DNA of 64,000 nucleotides from NCBI GenBank assembly GCA_008501825.1, contig QQUA01000017.1, forward strand, positions 62,001 to 126,000, in the 5' to 3' direction. This document shows, in pieces, positions 58,288 to 64,000 of this stretch. This DNA is from Planctomycetota bacterium. Its GTDB lineage: Bacteria; Planctomycetota; UBA1135. The translations under genes were made by a program, and so were the position numbers. Below the pieces are notes generated by a model. It was not told the origin of the DNA. It searched no databases and saw only the letters and a program-made list of their open reading frames with translations. Positions within the stretch are counted from its first letter, which is position 1; every line of letters starts with the position of its first letter.

Positions 58288-59688
58288 CTACTTGGCGGCG
58301 TGGACCGCCAGCCCGTGGACGTCCTCACAGGCTTCCATGAAGGTTTCCGGCAGGGTGGGATGAGCGTGGACCGTGAGGGCCACGTCTTCGGCCGTGAGAC
58401 CGGCTTCGATCGCCAGAGTCGCCTCGGCGATCAACTCGGTGACTTCCGGCCCCACCATCTGCACGCCGAGGATGACGTCGTCTTCGGCGTCGGCGACCAC
58501 TTTGATGAAGCCTTCCGCCGCCCGCAGGCTCAAAGCCCGGCCATTGGCGCCGAAATTGAACTTGCCGACTTTGACCTTGAACCCTTGTTCCTTGGCTTCC
58601 TTCTCGGTCAATCCGACGTAGGCGATTTCCGGGTCGGTAAAGATCACCGCCGGCACCACTTTCACGTCATAGGCCGCCCCGGGCTTGGCGGCGATGGCGG
58701 CTGCGGCCGCCAATCCTTCGGCCGATCCCTTGTGAGCCAGCATCGGATTGCCGGCCAGATCGCCGATGGCATAAACGTGCGGCACCTTGGTTTGCCGCTG
58801 GGCATTCACTTCCAAAAAGCCGGGCTTGACCGTTTTCAAGCCGATGTTTTCCAGCCCGATGCCTTCGAATCGGGGACGACGGCCCACGGTCATCAAGATT
58901 CGATCGCAAGTTAGGGTTTTGGTTTCCCCGCCATGCTCCAAAACGACTTCCACTCCCTTGCCCTTTTTCTTCCACTCTTTGGCAAAGGTCTTGGTTTGGA
59001 TTTTGATGCCGGCCTTCTTGGCCTTTCGAGCCACCACCTTGGTCAACTCTGGATCGGTCCCGGGCAGGATGCTGTCCAAAGCTTCCACCACCGTGACCTG
59101 GGTTCCCATATGGGCGTAGAAAATGCCCAATTCCATGCCGATGTAGCCACCTCCGACCACCAGCAAGCTCTTGGGCAGGACCTCCGGAGCCAAGGCTTCC
59201 GTGCTGGACCACACGTGTTCGCCGAATTCGAAGCCGGGCAAGGTGGCCGGCTCCGACCCGCTGGCCAAAACCAGGTCCCGGGCGCTGACTCGGGTGACCC
59301 CATCGGCGGTTTGCACCTCAATGGTGTTCGGGCTGGTCACCACTCCGCGGCCCTTGACCACCTGGATGCCGCGCTTTTTAAACAGCATGCCGATGCCGCC
59401 GGTCAGGCGCTGAACCACGCTTTCCTTCCAAGCCACCAGCTTGGCCAAATCCAGCTTCGGTTCCGCCACGGTAAAGCCCATCTCGCCGGCGCCTCGAACC
59501 TGCTCCAGGAAGTGCCCGGCGGAAATCATGGCCTTGGAGGGAATGCAACCCACGTTCAGGCAGGTACCTCCCAGGTTGTCCTCCTCCACGACCACGACCT
59601 TTTTGCCGTATTGGGCCAGGCGGATGGCGGCCACGTAGCCGGCAGGACCGGCCCCGAGGACCGCCGCATCGGTTTTGATTTCAGGCAT
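58288..59688 (-). CDS. lpdA: Dihydrolipoyl dehydrogenase (E3)
   Basis: A 466-residue flavoprotein reoxidising dihydrolipoamide with NAD. It has the FAD GAGPAGYVAAIRLAQYG motif, the redox disulfide in GGTCLNVGCIPSK, the NAD-binding VVGGGYIGMELG, and the C-terminal catalytic HAHPTLPETFMEA (His-Glu pair). The start at 59688 removes 15 non-conserved residues of a longer frame. It is the first gene of the lpd-lipB-acyl-CoA synthetase operon and serves the E1/E2 complex at 16-21 kb. Confidence 0.96.
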   Translation of the reverse strand: MPEIKTDAAVLGAGPAGYVAAIRLAQYGKKVVVVEEDNLGGTCLNVGCIPSKAMISAGHFLEQVRGAGEMGFTVAEPKLDLAKLVAWKESVVQRLTGGIGMLFKKRGIQVVKGRGVVTSPNTIEVQTADGVTRVSARDLVLASGSEPATLPGFEFGEHVWSSTEALAPEVLPKSLLVVGGGYIGMELGIFYAHMGTQVTVVEALDSILPGTDPELTKVVARKAKKAGIKIQTKTFAKEWKKKGKGVEVVLEHGGETKTLTCDRILMTVGRRPRFEGIGLENIGLKTVKPGFLEVNAQRQTKVPHVYAIGDLAGNPMLAHKGSAEGLAAAAAIAAKPGAAYDVKVVPAVIFTDPEIAYVGLTEKEAKEQGFKVKVGKFNFGANGRALSLRAAEGFIKVVADAEDDVILGVQMVGPEVTELIAEATLAIEAGLTAEDVALTVHAHPTLPETFMEACEDVHGLAVHAAK

Positions 59689-59820
59689 TTCCGAGCTTTT
59701 GGCTGTTCTGTTTGGGCGGACCCTGAGGTCCAAAAGACCGGAAATTATACGGGGCTCGGCCCGGGAAAACGCCGGGATCAGGCTTGGTTACCCTGAGGGC
59801 ACCCGATCCTAGACAGCCCC

Positions 59821-60570
59821 ATGAGACTCAGCCCCCCCCGGTTCCTACCCTTGGCCGCGGTTGCCCTGACCGCACTGACCGCTTGCCAACAAAACCAGGC
59901 TCGAGAAGATTTGACCTTCGAAAATCGAGCCCACAACCGGATCTTGGCGGACATTCCGCTAATAAGCCATCTCTTTACGCAAACCCAACAGGAGGAAACA
60001 CCTGTTTCGGCCACTTCTTCCAATCAAGAAGAAGATCCGATGGGACGGGCTTTGGCTCGAGTGGAAATGGAACTGCTGGAGCAGAATGCCGAGTCTGAGG
60101 AATTCAATGTTGTCGGCACTCCGATCCTTTCCACCTTCGCCGGCGACCGGGCCAGCATCCAAGTGATGAACCAACTGGCTTACGTCTCCCACTTCAAGGT
60201 CGAATATCAAGATTCGGGTGCGGTCTTGGCCGATCCTGAAGTTGAAGTCTTCGACGAAGGTATCTCGGTGGAAATCATGCCTTTGAAGCACGCCAGCGGT
60301 CGCTGGGCTGCCGGCGCCGAAGTCACCGTGACTCGACTCAACAAAATGGAAGTCGTGGACATGATGCTTGGGCCGAGCCAAGTGAGCGTTCAGGTACCGG
60401 AAGCCGAAAGTCTCACCCGTCACCTTTGGTTGGAAGCCAACGCCGACGGACTCTGGTTCGTTCCCTTGGGTCAAATGGACAACGGCAACAACTTATTCTT
60501 GCGGATCAAGATCCGAGAAGAACGCCCCAAGTCTTCTTCCTCGCCTGAGCAAGAAGCCGCGACCAAGTAA
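59821..60570 (+). CDS. Lipoprotein with a secretin-like beta segment
   Basis: A 249-residue lipoprotein (AVALTALTACQ lipobox). The mature part has a helical stretch (MGRALARVEMELLEQNAES) followed by VVGTPILSTFAGDRASIQVMN and PEVEVFDEGISVEIMPLK, a pattern that resembles the core of secretin proteins (P-x-L-x-T-F-x-G-x-x-A-x-I-x-V). No gate or transmembrane part is evident, so this may be a related, short periplasmic protein. It lies alone, divergent from lpd. Function unknown. Confidence 0.65.
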   Translation: MRLSPPRFLPLAAVALTALTACQQNQAREDLTFENRAHNRILADIPLISHLFTQTQQEETPVSATSSNQEEDPMGRALARVEMELLEQNAESEEFNVVGTPILSTFAGDRASIQVMNQLAYVSHFKVEYQDSGAVLADPEVEVFDEGISVEIMPLKHASGRWAAGAEVTVTRLNKMEVVDMMLGPSQVSVQVPEAESLTRHLWLEANADGLWFVPLGQMDNGNNLFLRIKIREERPKSSSSPEQEAATK

Positions 60571-60583
60571 TTCGAAGGATTCG

Positions 60584-61366
60584 CTAGCGCGGTACCAGCG
60601 GCGCCAAGCGAAAGACATCGGCCAAAGTCCGCAGCACCCACTCCGGTTCGTCCATGGTGATTTCGTGGCCGGCACCGGGGTGAGTGCGAAGCTCGGCCCC
60701 GAGGCGCAGCGCCAATGCCCGGGAACAACTCGGATGAACGAATCGGTCCCCTTCGGACAGCAGAATCAAGGACTTGGCTTTTAACTTGGACGGCGCCCGC
60801 CAGGTTCCGGCGGCAATCAGTTGCCGAAAGAGGGTTTGAAAACGAACCGGTTTATCTCGCTGGAAAGCGGCAAAGAGGCGCGCCAACTCAACGTCCTGGC
60901 TTCGGGAACTGGTCACCATGGAAAGCACTTGCAATTCCCGTTGAACCGGATCGCGGGTTAAGCCGACTCGGCTGATCCCCCACCAAATGGGAGGCCGCAT
61001 GCGCCGGTAAGGCATGCTGAGATTGGCGGCGCTGGCGTTGGCGGAAACGACGGCCAAAAAGTCTTCCGGAAAGCGGTGGGCCCATTCCAAGGCCAGCATG
61101 CCCCCCATGGAAACGCCAAATACCGCCCAGGGTCCGGCTTCGGCCGCCACCAAGGGCAGCCACCGTTCCCGCAGATGCTCGACCGTTTTACCGAGTCGGA
61201 ACGGAGCTTTTTCCTTGGAAGCCAAGCCCACTCCGGGTAAATCCAGCACGTGCACTCGAGTACCCGGGATTTCCCGCTCCATCTTGGTCGGGAAATCCAG
61301 CCAGTGCCTTTGCTCCCGCACCAATCCTTTCAGCAACAACCAATTCATGCTTGTCGGTTTACTCAT
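60584..61366 (-). CDS. Alpha/beta hydrolase
   Basis: A 260-residue protein of the alpha/beta hydrolase fold: VHVLDLPGVGLAS (HGxG-like loop), the nucleophile elbow FGVSMGGMLALEW, an acid in LLSEGDRFVHPS and the His in GAGHEITMDEPEW. ATG 61366 is preceded by GAGG and gives a normal length. It lies 13 bases after the DUF4185-like gene on the same strand. Substrate unknown; esterase or lipase activity is the usual reading. Confidence 0.82.
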   Translation of the reverse strand: MSKPTSMNWLLLKGLVREQRHWLDFPTKMEREIPGTRVHVLDLPGVGLASKEKAPFRLGKTVEHLRERWLPLVAAEAGPWAVFGVSMGGMLALEWAHRFPEDFLAVVSANASAANLSMPYRRMRPPIWWGISRVGLTRDPVQRELQVLSMVTSSRSQDVELARLFAAFQRDKPVRFQTLFRQLIAAGTWRAPSKLKAKSLILLSEGDRFVHPSCSRALALRLGAELRTHPGAGHEITMDEPEWVLRTLADVFRLAPLVPR

Positions 61367-61379
61367 AGACGATTCGACC

Positions 61380-62549
61380 TCATTGCCAACGCAAACGGAG
61401 AAAGCGGGGCCGGTAAATATCAGCATAGTAGAAATGATCCCAGAAATTTAACGTGTTGACGTTGTAGCTGATCAACAATTCACCGGTTTCGGAAAGATGA
61501 GGATGACCTTTGGCGTTGTAAACGAACACATCCGTCAACAGATCCGGTTCCGGGCAACGGTAGATGCGTTGCAAAGTTCCAAAGGGGCCGACGGGAGAAT
61601 CGGCGACCCGCAAACCGACGTCTTTGCCTACGCCGTCGGCTTGAAAGACCAGTAGGTACTTTCCGTTCGGCCCTGGGCTGAGGCTCAATTCGTTGGAGAG
61701 TCGGCCGGTTAAGGCCACCGATTGATGGGGATCGGAAACCCAGTTCTGGCCGTCGTAGAAAGTCCATCGGGAGAAGTCCAAGAAATCCTGCGGCAAAACC
61801 CTGGCCGCGTGGAGTTTCTTGTTCAGCGGGACTTCCTCCACGCCATAAACGTAAATGTAGCCGTCCGGCTGCGGCGCTCCGGCTTCTTGAGTATTGGCAA
61901 AAATACCGGCACCGTAGGTGATCTCACCGCGATTGCCTTGAGCCGGATACCAAAAGGGCAATTCTTGTTGCTGGGCGGCTTGCAAAGGCGGCCGCAAGCT
62001 TCGATCTAAAGTAATCAAAGCCAGGCCGACCCGCTCGAAACCGATGGTCGGGTGAGTCTGGAACCGAGAAGCGAACAGGTGCACTTTGCCGTCCAGAGCC
62101 AAGCCGTCTTTCAACCAATACCAATCTCCGGGATTGGCGCTGGGCGTTTTCGGCCTGAATACGGCGTCGGCGCTGCCGCTGCTCATATCCAGATGGAATT
62201 CCACCGGATCCGGCGGCGAGGCGAATGTTGAAAGAAAACCGAGGGTGTTGTTGACCAAAGTCGCATTCCTTCGCCGTCCGGCGGGGGTCACGTCGCCGAC
62301 GAAGGTGTCACTGAAAACGAACAGAGTATGGCTTCTACCCAAACCACCCGGCCGCTCATCCTGGTCCAGCGGGATGGAAAAAATGCCATCAGCTCCGGTC
62401 CAACCGGACTCCCGGTCGAAGAGGGCATCCCACTCCGGAGCCGCCTCGGCGGTGAAGCCTTGGGCCGGCACCAGGGGCGAACTTAGTAACGCCCAAAAGG
62501 AAATCCAGCCCGCAAAAACGAGCAGACGGAAGGCCGAATGACAGCGCAT
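61380..62549 (-). CDS. Secreted DUF4185-like beta-propeller protein
   Basis: A 389-residue exported protein (signal FAGWISFWALLSSPLVPAQ). The body matches the DUF4185/five-bladed propeller type: FSIPLDQDERPGGLGRSHTLFVFSDTFVGD near the N-terminus, then FWYPAQGNRGEITYGAGIF, ELSLSPGPNGKYLLVFQAD and LLISYNVNTLNFWDHFYYADIYRPRF at the end. Such domains resemble GH43/GH68-type folds, but catalytic residues were not identified. It precedes the hydrolase by 13 bases, so they are probably one transcript. Confidence 0.75.
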   Translation of the reverse strand: MRCHSAFRLLVFAGWISFWALLSSPLVPAQGFTAEAAPEWDALFDRESGWTGADGIFSIPLDQDERPGGLGRSHTLFVFSDTFVGDVTPAGRRRNATLVNNTLGFLSTFASPPDPVEFHLDMSSGSADAVFRPKTPSANPGDWYWLKDGLALDGKVHLFASRFQTHPTIGFERVGLALITLDRSLRPPLQAAQQQELPFWYPAQGNRGEITYGAGIFANTQEAGAPQPDGYIYVYGVEEVPLNKKLHAARVLPQDFLDFSRWTFYDGQNWVSDPHQSVALTGRLSNELSLSPGPNGKYLLVFQADGVGKDVGLRVADSPVGPFGTLQRIYRCPEPDLLTDVFVYNAKGHPHLSETGELLISYNVNTLNFWDHFYYADIYRPRFLRLRWQ

Positions 62550-62634
62550 GCCTTAAGTGTAACCGACGAACTGCACCTACCCGGTTTCGACCCAAAGCAC
62601 GGGAGATAAGTGGAAATTACTTAATAATCACAAC

Positions 62635-63381
62635 TTAGGGTAAATCCTCTGCTTCGGCCTGATGGCCTTGCTTGAGGTGGGCCCGCAGGCGACGCTGAGC
62701 TCGTTTCACCAGCCGGGCGACTTCCTCCAAGCTGAAACCCAATTGCGTGGACATTTCCTGGCGGCTGTAGCCTTCCAATTGCAGATTCAGGATTTTCCGT
62801 TCCGGATCCGGCATCGAAGACAAAACCGAGGCCCATTGGGCCAACTCTTCACGCTGGACCAAAGCGGCCAAAGGAGCTTTGTCCGCTCGCGCCATCGATT
62901 CCCAATCGGGAATATCGCTTTCCATGCGCAAATCCTCCCGCCGCCTTTGGCGTTGCAAATAACGCATGCGATCGGTCACTTTCCAGCGCAAGCGGAAAGC
63001 CAAAAGCGCCAAAAAACTGGACTTAGTTTCGAAACGAACGCTATGGATTTCGGGCAAGAAATCCTCCCAAACGGATTGAACCAAATCGACCGTATCCATC
63101 AAACGGCGCAATCCGAAGCCCAGTTGCCGCTTCCCCAACTTCAGGACGGAGGCCATGAAGTATTGAACAAATTCCTCTTGAAGGGCCGGATGTTCCGGAA
63201 GGGCTCGGTGAACAATCCCGAGGCATATATCTTCGGTCGCCAAGCCTTTTCGGTTCAAGGTCTCGGCTTGTTTCCGACTTTCTTCCCTGGCTAGAAACTC
63301 TTCGCTGGCAGGTCCAAGCCAGCAACCGGCCCATTGCACCTCGGCGGTGGAGATTGGGTCTTGTTCTGCGTTCCCAGACAT
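62635..63381 (-). CDS. ECF-like sigma factor, divergent from a Ser/Thr kinase
   Basis: About 248 residues with sigma region 2 (LRRLMDTVDLVQSVWEDFLPEIHSVRFETKSSFLALLAFRLRWKVTDRM) and region 4 (MPDPERKILNLQLEGYSRQEMSTQLGFSLEEVARLVKRAQRRL). It resembles the ECF sigmas of planctomycetes that occur with Ser/Thr kinases. ATG 63381 was used; GTG 63396 is an alternative. The ATG overlaps, on the opposite strand, a possible upstream start of the kinase gene (see the kinase entry). Confidence 0.83.
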   Translation of the reverse strand: MSGNAEQDPISTAEVQWAGCWLGPASEEFLAREESRKQAETLNRKGLATEDICLGIVHRALPEHPALQEEFVQYFMASVLKLGKRQLGFGLRRLMDTVDLVQSVWEDFLPEIHSVRFETKSSFLALLAFRLRWKVTDRMRYLQRQRRREDLRMESDIPDWESMARADKAPLAALVQREELAQWASVLSSMPDPERKILNLQLEGYSRQEMSTQLGFSLEEVARLVKRAQRRLRAHLKQGHQAEAEDLP

Positions 63382-63589
63382 GGCAAGTTCATTCACCCTA
63401 TCCCGACAAGAGGCCGTCTTCGGCCAAATTGCGATTCCAAATTTTCAATATCTCAGGGATTTTTTGGTCTCCCTGACCAAATTTGACTCTCACCAACGAT
63501 CCCTCCAATCCCCTCATTCCCCGCCGGCCGATGTTTCGCAACCGGATCATTTCGGGGATCTTGGATGGTTTCATCATCCCCTTGAAACC

Positions 63590-64000
63590 ATGGATGAAGC
63601 TCTCATCGATCAAGCATTCAAACGATTCCTGGACGCCCTTTCTTCATCCCCGGCTGAAGGGGTCACGACCTTCCTTGACCGCGAGAGCCCGCAAATTCGA
63701 AGCGAGCTTCGCCGCCGAATTTCCGACTTCAAGTTTTTGGTGAACTTTTTTTCCAATGCCTCCGAAGAATTGCTTCATCGCCGCCTCGGCGGATTCCACT
63801 TTCGGGAGCTGATCGGATCTGGAGCCATGGGGCAAGTTTGGCAAGCTCAGCAAATCGGACTTCAAAGACAAGTGGCGGTGAAAGTCCTTCACCCTCAACT
63901 ATGCTTACGGCCGGGTTATTTGGATCGCTTTCGAAGGGAAGCGATGGCCGGGGCCAAGGTCGATCACCCCAATGTCGCCAAAGTGTATTGCTCCGGCGAA
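63590..64000 (+). CDS. Serine/threonine protein kinase, partial
   Basis: The first 137 codons of a Hanks-type kinase that runs off the right edge. The N-lobe is clear: GGFHFRELIGSGAMGQVWQAQQ (glycine-rich loop), VAVKVLHPQLC (catalytic-lobe Lys), FRREAMAGAKVDHPNVAKVYCSG (Glu of helix C and beta4). About 65 residues precede it, a helical part (FKRFLDALSSSPAEGVTTFL). ATG 63590 was chosen, but the frame stays open to an ATG at 63380 that would overlap the sigma factor start, adding 70 residues. Membrane and sensor parts, if any, lie outside the window. Confidence 0.8.
   Translation, partial: MDEALIDQAFKRFLDALSSSPAEGVTTFLDRESPQIRSELRRRISDFKFLVNFFSNASEELLHRRLGGFHFRELIGSGAMGQVWQAQQIGLQRQVAVKVLHPQLCLRPGYLDRFRREAMAGAKVDHPNVAKVYCSGE

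Noticed and set aside
1..64000. CRISPR arrays, tRNA or rRNA genes, prophage or integrase
   Set aside because: No regularly spaced direct repeats with unique spacers, no recognisable tRNA clover-leaf or conserved rRNA segment, and no phage genes were seen.

Overview
The window is gene-dense, moderately GC-rich bacterial chromosome, read mostly in short operons with many 4-base start/stop overlaps (ATGA, GTGA, TTGA) and frequent GTG/TTG starts. I infer a member of the Planctomycetota or a close relative. The reasons are secreted proteins that share a C-terminal beta-rich domain, several ECF-type sigma factors (one next to a membrane anti-sigma-like protein, one divergent from a Ser/Thr kinase), a sulfatase, and a diderm envelope (secretin, lipoproteins, beta-barrel protein). 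No rRNA or 16S is present, so this is inference from gene style.

Layout. 1-3.2 kb: HAMP membrane protein (cut at the left edge), pgpA and a UvrD/PcrA helicase. 3.2-12.4 kb: acpS, an ECF sigma/TPR pair, secreted and TPR proteins, XdhC-like, DUF523, patatin, cobalamin adenosyltransferase, peroxiredoxin and purine nucleoside phosphorylase. 12.6-16.3 kb: a translationally coupled trio (zinc-ribbon membrane protein, zinc-ribbon CPBP protease, Lnt-like acyltransferase). 16.3-21.8 kb: a 2-oxoacid dehydrogenase operon, lipA-E1alpha-E1beta-E2-second E1alpha. 21.8-25.8 kb: a primary-type sigma factor with a Cys cluster, and mutS. 26-29.4 kb: a lipoprotein operon (COG3014-like, two YcfL-like, two LpoB-like). 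29.4-30.6 kb: a complete IS with perfect 25-bp ends, wedged between two convergent stop codons. 30.6-39.4 kb: a type II secretion/type IV pilus-like machine (pseudopilin, F, E, secretin, PilP-, PilO-, PilM/N-like and GspG). 39.9-52.4 kb: mainly secreted proteins (BNR-like, vWA, metallo-beta-lactamase with lamin-tail-like region, sulfatase, esterase) with an ECF sigma/anti-sigma pair. 52.4-59.7 kb: O-methyltransferase, nitronate monooxygenase, DUF4442, a 150-bp MITE-like element, an outer-membrane protein, ADP-forming acyl-CoA synthetase, lipB and lpd. 59.8-64 kb: lipoprotein, alpha/beta hydrolase, DUF4185-like protein, sigma factor and the start of a Ser/Thr kinase.

How it fits together. The two lipoate-related operons complement each other: E1/E2 and lipoyl synthase at 16-22 kb, octanoyltransferase and E3 at 57-60 kb. 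The acyl-CoA synthetase beside lipB could turn the acyl-CoA products into ATP. The secretion locus and the many signal-peptide proteins point to an export-oriented lifestyle. No CRISPR array, tRNA or prophage was recognised.
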